Assembly: GCA_914767715.1 (NCBI GenBank)
Contig: OU612065.1
Span: 24,118,001 to 24,182,000 of the forward strand
Direction of reading: 5' to 3'
Length of the DNA: 64,000 nt
Origin: Membranipora membranacea
Taxonomy: Eukaryota; Bryozoa; Gymnolaemata; Cheilostomatida; Membraniporidae
The notes beneath the pieces were generated by a model. It did not search any database and was not told the DNA's origin. It saw nothing but the letters and a program-made list of their open reading frames with translations. A program made the translations under genes and the position numbers. Shown in pieces: positions 12,201-23,393 of this stretch; within the stretch, counting starts at the first letter, position 1, and each line of letters starts with the position of its first letter.

Positions 12201-14088
12201 TGAGCGGAATTGTGTGTTAAAAAGAGGTTTATGGCCAACTTTGTTTACACCAGAGTCATCTTTGAACGGAAAAGAAATTGTAGAAATCCAGTGCTACCGG
12301 CCCTTAGCCCTCTGATAATATAAAAGTGATGGGTAGCAGTGCATGGCAGGTGCTCTTTTAAGGCACCTTCACAATAATATCTTATACTTTGTTTGAGGGT
12401 AGCAGTGCCTGGCAGGTGCTTTCATCCGGTTCTTCCCCACAAGAATATTTTTTACTACATTTTTATTGACTCATGCTACTCACCACATGGTGTGCAGATC
12501 TCTCGGCCGCTGTATCCACGCTTACACACGCAGTATCTCAGAGTTAGATATCTCGATACTTTACTCTCCCTGCATTCTCCATATTGTCCACACGTGTATG
12601 AACTGGCTGCTTCATCGTAGTGACAACCTGAGAGTTTACAGAAAACAATTGGGTTTACCCAATTGCAATGATGCAGTTATAAGCATCGACATTATAATCG
12701 CCTCTGTTTTTCAAAGGTTCTGATCAAAAGTTAGCTCATTACCATGATATGATGTACCACAAGACTGTAAATTTTTATGGTTATGAGGGATTTCCCACTT
12801 GTCTATTAAACGTCCATTACATTATGATTTAACTCAAAATTCTTAGAAAAAAATCGATTTATGCAGCAAGTTCATATTACTCTAATTGAATGCTATGGGA
12901 TGACATGGAAGCTCCAAGAACCAAAATAAATTGCTTACCTGCAAATACAAACTGAATTAATAAGAAAAGAGCCATAGCACAGATCAACATCATATTCCAA
13001 AGATCCATCGTAGAAAAAGCTGCTTTCAATCCAATAACAGAAATATTTATCAATCAATTATGTCAGCGCATATGCTCATAAGTCCTATGGTCAAGTGATG
13101 TCCTGATAAGCAACTGGTTGACTATATTTATATCAGCCCCGGTCTGTCTGCACCGAGCTATTAGAGACAACAAATGACTCATTAGTTTTCTTAACATGCC
13201 ATAAATACATTGGCAACTGTACTCTGATACTGATCATAATCAGATTAAACTGAGTCAGAATTCCTGTCCTAAACTCTTTAGATAAATACTCTGTCTCACT
13301 TCAGCCTGAGATAATAAATTCTGGCACGGGTATGGTATACGCGCCCTCTATCAATCAAAGAATTGTGTCTATGATACACAAACTTGATTGGATCATAGTA
13401 CAATGGCGTATTATGATAGAAAGTGAATTAATGGGATTTAAATGTTTTATGGAATAATGCAAGGAAATGTCCACAGTGTGTTACAATTTCCTTTATCCCT
13501 TACACCCAGTCTCTTGTCTTATCCTTGGCTGTAGTATTTGCTTAGGACATTTGACGCAGGAAGACATTCCTACGATTTCATTGACCAACTTTCCTTTCCT
13601 ATCGGGCAAACAGATGAATGAAATATCTAATTTCTATGACAAGAATTTCTTCTGCAGTATCTAAGCAATTTTTTGGAGCTACACCAGGATTTCTAATTCC
13701 CATCATTTGACTTATCAAAATTTTTGGTATCAGGGTTTCATGCCAGTCCATTGAGTGATTTTTCTACTTAGTATTTACCACAAACTTCCAATGTCCAACA
13801 GAGCCTCAAATGTAATGAAGAAAAGACAAGTATTTAAACCTCATTGTCCTCATACTAATTTTTTAAACCGTTGGCATAATTTGCAGGTATGAGAAGCGTA
13901 GATCCGAGGAGTGTGAGCAGTGCGTACCACCATGGACAGTGAAGTCATTCCTCTATCCACTGAAAGGTGATATACCTGCACATCTGCAGGCTGAAAACCT
14001 CGCCATGTTCCTGTCTGTTGTGGGAATCTTTTTCAGTTTCTGGTTTATTAGCAAGCCATGGTGGGACAAGCACCATGCTTTCTTGTAA
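281..14088 (+). CDS. Tectonic family protein, 5' partial, 19 exons in window
   Basis: Tectonics are extracellular or luminal proteins of the ciliary transition zone that help gate membrane proteins into cilia. Exons: 281-402, 606-707, 924-1040, 1683-1728, 2001-2192, 2354-2486, 3041-3142, 4203-4432, 4751-4940, 5267-5367, 5715-5968, 6830-6988, 7329-7960, 8331-8423, 8812-8929, 9244-9360, 9640-9948, 10233-10364, 13887-14088. All phases agree and give 1116 residues to the stop. The family signature is in exon 5267-5367: [17 protein letters not shown]. Further family-like blocks are the Gly-rich SYSGKPGYNFDS across 7960/8331 and a C-terminal transmembrane helix (about residues 1088-1105) followed by [11 protein letters not shown], as in the membrane-anchored TCTN2/TCTN3 type. 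Thr/Pro-rich mucin-like stretches occupy residues about 250-325 and the 5' part of exon 9640-9948. The 5' end is outside the window. It is long for the family (usually about 600-700 aa) because of the region before the signature. The first acceptor (280) is the least certain boundary. Orthology to TCTN1, 2 or 3 is not resolved. Confidence 0.85.
3287..3311. repeat. Near-perfect 25-bp palindrome
   Basis: CATAGACTTAAT, one central base, ATTAAGTCTATG. A related half (GTATAGACTTAATTAAGTCT) is at 10868-10887 in another intron of the same gene, so this may be the remnant of a short mobile hairpin. Confidence 0.65.
3794..3975 (+). repeat. C-rich minisatellite (CCCTTGCCCCTA-type)
   Basis: About 15 tandem units: first 12-mers CCCTTGCCCCTA, then 11-mers CCCTTGCCCTA. 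Both ends carry CCCTAAGCATT. It lies in the tectonic intron before the Thr-rich exon. Strand asymmetry is complete (C on plus, G on minus). The unit resembles degenerate telomere-like repeats but is longer. Confidence 0.9.
4583..4700. repeat. Hairpin element, TAGTTTAAG family
   Basis: Inverted arms CAGGTTGATGGTAG (4606-4619) and CTACCATCAACCTG (4685-4698), with TAGTTTAAGTGTCAAAC just outside on the left. The inner phrase GGTTGATAGTAAAATGCC is close to that of the copy at 17184. Likely a non-autonomous foldback element in a tectonic intron. Confidence 0.6.
6071..6404 (+). mobile_element. tRNA-derived SINE with target site duplication
   Basis: The element at 6080-6395 begins with a tRNA-like head (GTGGTCTAATGGTTAATGG as A box, GGTTCAATTCCCGGCG as B box). 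It continues with an unrelated body of about 240 bp and ends in GATGATGATG. It is flanked by the 9-bp direct repeat GATACCATA at 6071-6079 and 6396-6404. It lies in a tectonic intron. This is the structure of a retroposed polymerase III element. Confidence 0.85.
8989..9075 (+). mobile_element. tRNA-derived SINE fragment, second family
   Basis: Starts GTAGGAGGTAGCTCAGTTGG TTAGAGCG, a tRNA A-box region, followed by a degenerate B-box region (GGTCTTGGGTTTGCTGATTTC). Matches the head of the minus-strand element at 11700-11916. Truncated and mutated, in a tectonic intron. Confidence 0.65.
11461..13008 (-). CDS. Nested secreted EGF-like Cys-rich protein, 3 exons, 134 aa
   Basis: A complete small gene runs antisense inside the last intron of the tectonic gene. 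Exon 1 (12939-13008) starts with ATG at 13008 and encodes 23 residues of signal-peptide type: a short polar start, then a hydrophobic run [16 protein letters not shown]. Exon 2 (12484-12627) encodes an EGF-like module with six Cys in EGF spacing, ending [14 protein letters not shown], plus one extra Cys. Exon 3 (11461-11651) encodes a Lys/Cys-rich tail beginning [11 protein letters not shown] with FCKLPKC and a later single Cys, then TGA. Exon lengths 70, 144 and 191 keep frame exactly, with phase 1 at both junctions and good acceptors and donors (GTAAGC, GTGAGT). A TATA-like box lies about 117 bp upstream and an AATAAA (minus) occurs near 11133-11138. None of the exons is long enough to stand out as an open frame. 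The role is unknown; a secreted ligand or matrix peptide is an inference from composition only. Confidence 0.72.
11700..11916 (-). mobile_element. tRNA-derived SINE, second family
   Basis: On the minus strand: GTAGGAGGTAGTTCAGTTGG then TTAGAGCGCG, a full B box GGGTTCGAATCCCAGTCC, then a body containing TACTGGGGATTGGTTGACCC. Best-preserved copy of the family. It sits inside the intron between exons 2 and 3 of the nested EGF gene. Confidence 0.75.
12331..12420 (+). repeat. 24-bp direct repeat pair
   Basis: GGGTAGCAGTGCATGGCAGG TGCT at 12331-12354 recurs with one change at 12397-12420, 66 bp apart. Located in the nested EGF gene intron. Confidence 0.7.
13125..13132 (-). promoter_or_regulatory. 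TATA-like box of the nested EGF gene
   Basis: On the minus strand this reads TATAAATA, about 117 bp upstream of the ATG at 13008. Position and sequence fit a core promoter with a short 5' UTR. AT-rich sequence makes chance matches common. Confidence 0.4.
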
Positions 14089-14885
14089 TCTTTTGAATTT
14101 TATATCCTTTTCCTAACTTGAGAGTTTTTTATCCAGACTTGTTTATTAATGCAAGTGATGCTCATTTTTTGTATAGCTGATCGAAACTTTGATGTAAGAG
14201 ATGAAGGCTGTAAGATTTATCAAAGTTCAGCCGAATTTTCAAAGTTTATTGAGGTGAGGTAGTTATAGAGCTGGAAAAAATCTCGAAAAAATTCCACTCA
14301 AATTTTTGTTTGGTTTTATCAGTTGAGTTATTTTCCCGATCTCAGTAAGAAATACTAAATCCGTCCATTCTCCATAAATAATATAGTGTTAAACTAGTTG
14401 AACATAGCATAGAATTCAAACCTTTCTTAGCTTTGTATGCTGTGTGGTTTCTTGTCTTAAAATTCAAATCCTGATACTGCCAATTGAGGTAAATAAAGAG
14501 GAGACAATGATATAGCAGACTTGTTTATTATGTAAGTTGTAAGAATATTTTGAGTTATAACAGTGCTTGAGTTTTTATTTAATTGTTGTATTTTGGTTGA
14601 ATTGAGTAGTTTCAGAAGAAAAATTCTGAGAAAACTCGGAATTTCTTCGTCGTGATAGATTAGATTAATTGGGAAAATAAGCTTGACTATTGGACTATTC
14701 AGAAGGCATTGTAGTTGCGTATTCTGATTAAATGTCTTATTTTTGAGTTATATCAAGTGAAACCTTGGTTGGTTCACTGGACTATAAGACATGAAATAGA
14801 TAAGTATTGTAAGTATGTCCATATGAAGCATCGTATTAGTAGGCTTTAAACCGGGATCAAAGTCTTGTCAGTCCTATCAAGTATT
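14089..14885. other. Convergent intergenic spacer
   Basis: AT-rich spacer between the stop codons of the tectonic gene (plus) and the secreted gene (minus). An AATAAA on the plus strand at 14492-14497 may be the tectonic polyadenylation signal, and TTTATT near 14576 could serve the minus gene. If both are used the 3' UTRs come close to each other or overlap. Nothing else is seen. Confidence 0.4.
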
Positions 14886-17800
14886 TCACTTAGATGGTTT
14901 GACGACGTTATTGTAGTTGTTGAGGATAAGTCGATGAACATTTCCAAGGTTTGGCGGTATTGGGTCGTTGGTCGCAGCTGGAATGGTCAGTTTGAATTTG
15001 AAGGTGATTGTGCCAGGGATTTCAGCGGCTTTTCTTGTCACAACAAGTCTCTTTTGAAATCCTTCCGATAGAACGGCCAGGAAAAATCCTAAAAAATACC
15101 ATCACAAATTCAACGGGTGGTTCCTTTTTCATCCATCAGTATTTGTCCTATCTTAAGACATGGAAACATTACTCCGAATCAAACAACACTTTTGAATCAA
15201 AAACACTGCTCATTGGTTGAATCAGGGAGGTTGGTTGAATAACATGACATCATTAAAACAAGCAGATTCTCAAAATTCTTGATCATGAATTGGTTTAGAA
15301 ACAAGACGATTATCAAGATTAAAATTTTGTAATACATTGTATTGACTGCCAATAAATGAAAGAAGTAGAAAGACAGTCAAATTCACTCAAACATATTGCA
15401 ACTCACCTTTATGGCTTACAAGCTCCAGGTAATACTCTTCAGCAGATGCTTGGACATAGTAAAAGAATCTTGCATCAGGGTATTTCTGGTCTTTAACATC
15501 CTGTTCAAGCACACGGCCTGACCTGTTAACCGCTAAACTCTGAAATCCTGCATAGATTCTATTGTAATCCTTTAAATTAAAAAGTGCGGTATTTCACTGG
15601 GTTGTCAGATAAAAGATATGCCTCAGGTTGTTATCGTATTGCTTCATTGCTATCATTTCATCACCAATCTTCAAGTTATACAATCAAATTCTGTGACAGA
15701 AATCTTGAGTTGTCATGTATCTGAACGGACAATATGCGAAACCAAGGAGTAACAGTACATGTTACTCTTTGAAACTAGATTTGCTTTTATTTATGTTGAA
15801 TAACAGGATTTCTCATCTTCCCGTCTTACCTGGGCTTTGACTCTAGCGTATTGTGAATCATCGGACTCTGACCACTGCCCAACAAATCGCAGCCTGTTTC
15901 TGTTGTAAGTAATTGGAGCAAGAACTAGGCCAGTTTTCCTCTCCCTTATCACAACAGCGTTCCTAGTATTTAAAAATGGACTGGGTAGTTGTCCTCCTTC
16001 TATAGACTGGTAGATGGTATATAGGATGGTTTCAAAGGCTGTAAAACAAGGCATATAATGGGTCTAAACACTCAGAGCATTAAAAATTGACAGTCAGCGT
16101 TACACAGTATGTAATTCATTTTCACATATCAATGCCAGATGAAAGAAGAAGAAATTTGAACCCAACACATCAGCTCAAATTAACAGTAAATTACCAACTT
16201 GTGAATTCTAGCCATCCAAGTTGCTTAGAAGATTTCATCCTTACTAATCCAGTCTTTGTGAATGCCATAGTGAGATCTCCTTCATCTAAAAAGTCATGAA
16301 TGTTTTCCAGAAGTTGAATCTTGCAGAAATCAGAAAATAAGGAACATCACGTTGTGAAAACACGTGCTGATTTACTGAGGGATAGACCCATAGAGTTATT
16401 ATCATTATAAAAAAACTCTATGGATGGACCTCCGCTTGGCGCTTACTCTACATAGCTTGCCAGACCAAAGGGACTGAAACGCATATACTATCATCACAAT
16501 TATACAGTCAGCCTCTCATTCTAAGATTTGTAGGGTGCTATACATTATATTATTTTAAATTTCATACAGTACTTACTAGGAGTATACTTATTTGGTCCAC
16601 ATATTCCTCTGCAAGAAACGGCTCTCTTACTAGCATCAGCCAAACTCGAACTTAATTGACTCTGAAGTGTTCCAAGAGATTCTGTCTGAGTTCTGGAGAA
16701 AGAAGCTCCTGCGGAACCCCTACAAAAGAACAATGTTTATTAGTTTAGATGTATACAATTATTTGACCAGCGTGAACTGTACTCCTTGAGATAGGTGGGA
16801 ATAAATATTTGATGATTCATTGATACTTTATCAATATTTTGGCAGTTTTCTTTATCTTTTTTCTGCGAAATTCATTTATTCTATAACAAACTTCTTTAAA
16901 ATTCTACCACTAAAGGGATTAAATTTGATTGACACTGAACAGTTCATTTTTTCTTTGTTTGATATTACCAGTTTTCTAAGATTGCTCACCAGGTTGTATA
17001 AAATGCTGTCAGGGAGCTTCCAGTTGAGCTGCTATATGGTAATAAAAACCACCAATGATCACCAGCACCATAGCCTGCTGCTGGAGCAGTCCCATATAGA
17101 CGCCTAGCTGCAAAATGTCATAAATAATCATGTTTTATTAAATATTTCGTTTTGAGTGCACTACTGTTCACAGGGGCATAAAAGCTATGCCCCTAGTTTA
17201 AGCGCTCAAACGGTGGCGGGATGCTGGTGGGGGGGGAAGTGGTTGATAATGAAATGCCTCTACCAGCATCCCGCTACCTTTTGGGCGCTTAAACTACTAT
17301 GCCCTTAGCAAATATGCCTGTCAAGCTTGTAACTCAAACCCTCATTGTTTTGTCCAAAATAGTCTATATTTATGTTCTATTGTCGATGACCTCTGATCGG
17401 ACTGTAAGCCATTATGCTTGATTTGGTAAGGGGAGAGGACATGAATATGTATGGACCATTCAAAGGAGAGTCTACTCGTATCGTCATAGATAATTCATGA
17501 AAATTCCACTCTTCCTAATCTAAATTTCGCTACAACTTCAGGAAGGAAAGGATGCCCGTGTGTAGCATCAGGCAATATGTAGTATGTAGCATTCATGTCA
17601 TTGCTCAATGCAAAGCAATAGTAATGAAATGCATCATGGTCTTATGACAAGAGAAGTTACAACTTAAGAAAGATGACTCCCAAATCAATTTTGAAAAGTT
17701 GCTGATCATAATCATGACTACGCATGTCTGGCATACCTGATGACGGTGATTTGTAAAGAGAAATACTGGAGTCCACAATCAAATCGTTCTGGTGTAATCT

Positions 17801-20800
17801 ATAATCGGATATACCGGTAATTGAAGCGCTATTGACCTGTAAAAATAAAAATGAATCAGTCAAACTCAGCCAAAATTGGTAATTGTAACGTCAACAACAC
17901 AGTCATCGAAATGTAAACAACATAACTTTATGACTGCTGCTTTATCTTGGCTTAATACGTTGATGCCATGAATCAAGAACATGGAGCCACCAGGCTCTAT
18001 GCTGCTGAAAAGTACCTCCCCTCCTCATGAGGTGTTGGAGGGTAAAACAGATGATCTATTTAAGTCTAGTCATAATGACTGTTATCGCTGATGCATTTGA
18101 AAAAGGATTCAAGCAGGGAGAGAAATTCAAGATTTGAAACAGTCTGAGCCCCCAGACCTTTGCCACTGCCCGACGGCTTCCGGCCGGAGAAGAATAAATT
18201 ATAGACATAAAATTCCTACATTGAACACTGAAGAAGAGGCAGATTCTAGTAGATAATAGTATCCCTTTACGCTGCTCAATGCAGTGTGATATTTTGTTTC
18301 TCCTGCTTCTCCAAAATAACACACGTCGAAATCATCTACAATTAAAGAAAATAAATAATATTACAACACAACAACTTCTAGTATTCATTCCATAGGAAAG
18401 CCTACCTGCTGCTCATTCTTGTCTTCTTATTATGTTTAACAAGACCATTCCATAAAACAACTACGATGAACCCAAATTGAATGTTTTCTTATACACTGCA
18501 CATTAATCGAGACACAAGACACAATAATATTTCTGGGTCGTCGCCCATGCTATGTGTTTATAACTTACGAAATAGAAATCAACAGTGTTTAAATCAAGCC
18601 ACCAATCATGGAAGCACTACAAAACAGGCGCCAATACTCACTTTGACAAAATGAAATCTACCGATTATCAGTTGTTTGCTATTTTGTGGGGCATATTGAT
18701 GTAATTTTTAAGAGATTCAACATCACCATCTAAGAAATATGATTCCTAAATCTCCTACTGTGGTTTTTGTATGAGGGATCAATGTGGGGGTGATGTAGGC
18801 CTTATTCATTTACTTTCTTAATTTTTAACACAGAGAAGTGTTATTGGGCTACCCAAAATGGACATAGCAGGGAGCATATTTTGTTTAAAACCGGCAATAA
18901 AATGTGAAAATAACAATAAATATATTATATCTTACGGTCGTTAGTGGATAGATTTGGTGCCTGATCCATAGACACGGTGGGTAGGCTGGCCCCCACATTT
19001 GTTGTCACGTAACTATTGTAATATGAGAGGTCGATGTCAACAATATTCTGTGTGTAGCATGGTCCAACTTCAAAACCTAAAAACAAAAGTTGAAATCTTT
19101 TACAACCATGCTCAGGGTGGCCTTGAATGACTTGACAGTACAACCTGAAATTCGGTGTAATATCTTGTATGGAGTGGTCTACTATGTATTCGAATATTTA
19201 TGGCCATGAGGTATGGGTTAGTAATTATATATTTACATCAGTTTTATTTGCTTATCAAGTCACAAATGACCCATAAGACCATATTACGATCTTATGCTGT
19301 TTCTGCGCACCTTACAAGATTAAACAGTTTACAGAAATAAATATTAGTCAGTTTCCAAAACAAAAAACCTTTGATTTTGTTTGTGGAACTTGAATTTATC
19401 AAAACAAGGAAATTAAAACTTCAATGAAAGGTTTTGTACAGGTATAAAAACTAGTCATCGGGCAGTAATAAACAATCATTATCTCATCGTGGAATGTTAT
19501 TAACGTGTCAATTGGCATGTTTCGGATTTTTATGAACATATAATGAGAGCAATCTTTTTCAATTTACGGCTGTGTTACATAACAATAAAAGGCTGTTCAT
19601 GCCATTGGTTGATCAACCGACCAATCAGCAGCGCTATCCAGGTGTAAATATTAACAGCAGCAGTAAGAGCGGTAAAACAGGACTGAGCGTTAACCAACTG
19701 ATATCAGGGAGAGGACACATCAAAATCTTCAGCGGCTCAATTTTCACTTGGAAGTCTGTGGCAGAGTACATAATAAAAATACCCGGTATATATGGTGTGT
19801 AATCCTAGCTTTGCTTCCACTACTATCAAACACTGACATTGGATCCATCGACGTCGCACAGTTGATGCTGGCAAGTTCAGTGGATTGTGCACAAAAAGTG
19901 AAAGATAAGTCGCACAAATCAAATTCTCCTCCAAAACCTGGTTGATTTACTCGTTTTGTAGATATCCTGCAAGTCACCATGACTTGTGCAGACATAAATC
20001 CTCATGAAATTACTGTGGACATACATTAATATATGTTTGTGGAAATTACAGCTCAATTCTAGTTATCTTTATTGTGCGTGCATATCTGCAGTAGACTCCC
20101 TCTCCCTTAATTGATGTCTGCATCACACTATCTATATGGTTTATGCCGTGTTACAAATGTTGCGTTAGGAAAGTGGTTGAACCAGGTTTCAAGAGGGAAT
20201 ATAGAAACATCAGGAACTGGTGTATAGCGACCATACGTTTGTGTTGATTACGCTTTGCAAGACTAAACATAGTTGAAATTAACACAAAATGCACAATAAA
20301 CCAAGCTTTTTCCTTGTGACATGACAACATGTTTCCTTGCCTCTTTAAGAGAGGCTAGTCTATCACTTTTCTTGGAGTTCCCCTTGTACAATAACGCATG
20401 CAGCGTGGTGTTAGACACTAGAAAATCACAAAACCAACATGGCCGTTATTAACTTCATACTAACTGTTATCATCTCTGAATGCAGAAGCCCTCTGCGGAA
20501 TAGTTAGCCTGTCTTAACAAGCTTTGTTCGGTGGGGGTGGGGCAGGGGGAACCTCCACCGAACAAAGTTTGTTAAGACAGGCTATGGAACAGTATGCAGT
20601 CAATCACAACTCCCAACCTGCGACCTCTTTTAAATTGCCCTTCTAACCAAGTGATCAGTCCACGAAAAGCAATTTCATCGTCAAAACAGTTGCAAGGGAA
20701 AGAGGCCTGATGACTGAAGTGTTTTCAAGTTGCAACTGAAAGCTGGAAACTAGTTGCACACAGTTAAACTACGAAGAGTAGGAGGTGACTCAGAAGGTCG

Positions 20801-21083
20801 TGGGTTGGAATTCCACTGCAGTCCATTTACTACTGGGACTTGTTGGACCCCCAGGTATGCTCCGACCTGCCTACGAACTGAGAGCAAAATGGCGCAGACA
20901 TTGCGGCCTAGCCCCTAAAGCACCCTCCATTTTTCTGCCCATTCCTCGGAATGCGGTGACTGTGAGTGACTATACCTTGAATTTTTTTTAACCGAACAAG
21001 CATACATAAAAACGGAACTTACCAGCTGAACTTGAAAGCAGAGCAGTGGTGACAACTAACAAATAAGCTCTCCCAAACTCCAT
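14886..21083 (-). CDS. Uncharacterised secreted protein, 10 exons, about 455 aa
   Basis: I do not recognise this protein. Exons in coding order: 21023-21083, 19824-19937, 18936-19076, 18220-18335, 17737-17836, 16990-17107, 16577-16719, 15830-16038, 15407-15569, 14886-15088 (stop TGA). Exon 1 encodes a signal peptide ending ALLSSSAG. The donor of exon 2 is the weak point: GTAGTG at 19823 keeps frame, while another donor at 19782 does not. Mature features: Cys spaced through the first 100 residues (LCDLSFTFCAQ, GPCYTQNIVD, DVCYFGEAG), a Tyr/Trp-rich middle (ARRLYGTAP, GDHWWFLLPYSSS), a Cys pair SCRGICGPNKYTP, then Cys-free, mostly beta-strand-like sequence with FVGQWSESDDSQYARV and RFFYYVQASAEEYYLEL. 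No transmembrane segment follows the signal peptide. Every other junction is in phase with consensus splice sites, so it is a real gene. It converges on the tectonic gene, with about 800 bp between stops. A secreted or matrix protein is inferred. Confidence 0.7.
16388..16423. repeat. Short inverted repeat
   Basis: CCATAGAGTT at 16388-16397 pairs with AACTCTATGG at 16414-16423 around an AT-rich loop. Intronic in the secreted gene. Confidence 0.55.
17184..17304. repeat. Hairpin element, TAGTTTAAG family
   Basis: Arms of about 43 bp, at about 17186-17228 and 17261-17303, both containing TAGTTTAAGCGC (or its complement) and GCGGGATGCTGGT. The loop includes GGTTGATAATGAAATGCC. Located in an intron of the uncharacterised secreted gene. 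Confidence 0.7.
20505..20584. repeat. Hairpin element, GACAAGCTTTGTTCGG family
   Basis: 33-bp arms, 20505-20537 and 20552-20584, starting TAGCCTGTCTTAACAAGC and ending in its complement, with a G-rich loop. A related shorter hairpin is at 52721-52767. Confidence 0.75.
20775..20976 (+). mobile_element. tRNA-derived SINE, second family, head partly deleted
   Basis: Begins GAGTAGGAGGTGACTCAGAA, then GGTCGTGGGTTGGAATTCCA. The A-box to B-box segment is shortened. The body matches the 11700-11916 copy (TACTGGGACTTGTTGGACCC, CCAGGTATGCTCCGACCTGC). It lies in intron 1 of the uncharacterised secreted gene. Confidence 0.7.
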
Positions 21084-21192
21084 GTTGTTTCTCTCGGAAT
21101 GTGTATGCGTGTGGAGATTGTAGCCACTAAACCTGATGAAGTAAATGATGGCTCAGTAAGATAGAAATAACTCATACCCTTGTGTGTCACGC

Positions 21193-21199
21193 TTATATA
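21193..21199 (-). promoter_or_regulatory. TATA box upstream of the uncharacterised secreted gene
   Basis: The minus strand reads TATATAA about 110 bp upstream of the ATG at 21083. The spacing resembles that at the nested EGF gene. This supports the chosen start exon but is not proof of a promoter. Confidence 0.4.
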
Positions 21200-21979
21200 G
21201 GCCAGCTATTGGCGGAAGTATTCTATAGAGTAAGCAAATCAAATATTTCTTTATAATGATAGGATTGACATCGGTAAGCCTATAATTGGCATGCATGAGG
21301 AAACTATTACTACATCTTTTAACTTGGTGGACTCATAAGTCAATATAGATATCCATAGTCTCTGTATTCATTCTTGTGTAAAAAATCTGGAACATGACAT
21401 TAGCCGGGATGCAATTTGTAACATCAGTCACCCAAATAGCTCCAGTGTTGTTGCACCGTATTATGGCTACGTCCCTGGTTGGCTATCAAAAAATACTACG
21501 GCCAACGTGTTGTAGATAAGGCAAACTCCGAGATCATGTTGAATATGAAATCAGATATAATATGAGATTGGTACAAAGTTCCAATGTAAGCTAGTATCGC
21601 AGCACAGATGTACCATTAAGAAATTCTACTTACTATTTGCAACCCTGCGGACTTTTATCTGCAAGCTGTGATGACTGATGTGTCACTGACAGTTTCTGCG
21701 ATTACAATGCACCATACTGTATCTACATAAGGATATGGTTTTTACTGTTTGGCCATCAATCTTAATAGGAGCAAGTGAGACTTCTAACATAAATATCAAA
21801 ACTGTATCGTCATGATTTTCTGCCTGTCTGTCGCCTGTCACAAGTTCAATGTATTTTTCTTGATGTCATAGTCAACGGATAATGTGGAGCGAACGCCTTC
21901 CTCCACCTTATAAAACTAGTCACTAAAGAGTGTTATATCAATCTAGAAGGAAATAGAAAATTATTTTGACGTGTAGACA

Positions 21980-22008
<29 letters not shown>
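21980..22008 (+). repeat. GACA microsatellite
   Basis: Seven consecutive GACA units. It lies in the intergenic region upstream of the secreted gene. Confidence 0.9.
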
Positions 22009-22010
<2 letters not shown>

Positions 22011-22096
22011 CTCGAATGAAAGTATGAACACCCATTGTTGGATAGATCAGATCAGATCTTTGTTTACCAAATTTCAACAGGTAGTAGATTAATAAA

Positions 22097-22123
22097 ACAG
22101 AGTAAGGATATATCCTACTCTGT
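22097..22123. repeat. AGAGTAAGGATATATCC palindrome, copy 1
   Basis: ACAGAGTAAGGATATATCC then TACTCTGT; the same sequence with one more base recurs at 24718-24745. A 27-28 bp foldback sequence. Confidence 0.7.
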
Positions 22124-23393
22124 GTTAATATATAACATGCCCGCGAGCAACTGACATCAGGTCTTAAAATAAGCTCAGAAGTCAGACATAGGCATTGACA
22201 TTCAACGATTCGCTTTAAATCATAGCTTACATCAGGTGTTATACACCAGATTCCTACACATCCCTTCATTAAGCTTACACAACTGATCTGATATCAATAT
22301 ATTCTTATTGTAGTGATGGTATTTGATGACACATTATTCCCCTAACCACAATATCAGGCTTGGGTGAAATTACATGACAATAAAAGGAATAATGTTCAAG
22401 ATGATCAAACCTGAAAAAAAGATGCCTTTCTTAATTATTAATTGCATCCGTCCAGGATAATTTTGTCTGCCAAATAAAATATATATTATATGTAGGATAA
22501 GCTGGTTATCTATTAAATGTCGGGCCACATGTGGTTCAAAACAGAGTTGACTCTATCTTTCCCGTCAGATATGCAGTTTGGTGACAATTTTGATGTGTGC
22601 AAAGACAATGTCTAAAATGTAATGTGTATTACATGAAGAGAGCCAGGAGCTTACAGTGATTTGCATTTTTAAATAATTTGAAATGTCTGCTCTGGTCAAT
22701 CTCATGCTGATCGATGAACTTCTGATAGGTTTAGTTCCCGCAAGCTGATGATTAAATATATGTTTATATTTATATGAAGAAGGATAGTGATGTCACTTGT
22801 CGGTGAATTAATCCAGCTTTCATTTTAGAAGAAGGGTAAACAGACCGCAGTGCACTGCTAGAACCACGTGCATGGTGGATAAATATATAGCGAGTGAAGG
22901 TCAATAGAGAGGCTCTACGCGGAGGAAGGGATTAAAAATAAAAATCTTTTTTTTTTGCATTGAGCAGGTTTTTTGTTCAGGATGGCAGAGGGTCCTGAAG
23001 AGTATGTGGTATAATGATGATGAAATTGGAAAAATCAATTTTCATTTAAGCGCAACTATTTGAATGTTGTTTGGGATTTTTTGTTGTTGGAAATTTGTGG
23101 TGCTAGGGCCTGACTGAAAGCATATGTTATCTACCACCTTGAATCTTGGAGAGAATCATGTATGGGACATGGGTACATGGGAAATACTTGAGTCACGGGA
23201 AACCTTGAGCTACGGGGCATTCGGAACTTTCAGTTTTTGGTTATGCTTTTTGATTTTGTCTTGTGTTCACCGGAAAACCGGATAATCTCATGAACAAATC
23301 AAAAGCAGAGTGCAATAAATTAGTTCCTATTGAGTAAGTTGCTCTTCCTATTTCCATATAAAGATATCACTGTTCTGATTGGCTAGTCGACAT

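Noticed and set aside
18056-18219. Lower part of the 88-codon minus open frame at 18056-18322
   Set aside because: The real exon 18220-18335 uses another frame, in phase with its neighbours; this frame is a shadow.
21961-22269. 102-codon minus open frame with many Cys
   Set aside because: It includes the GACA microsatellite read as a repeated SVCL pattern and has no splice partners or homology-like features.
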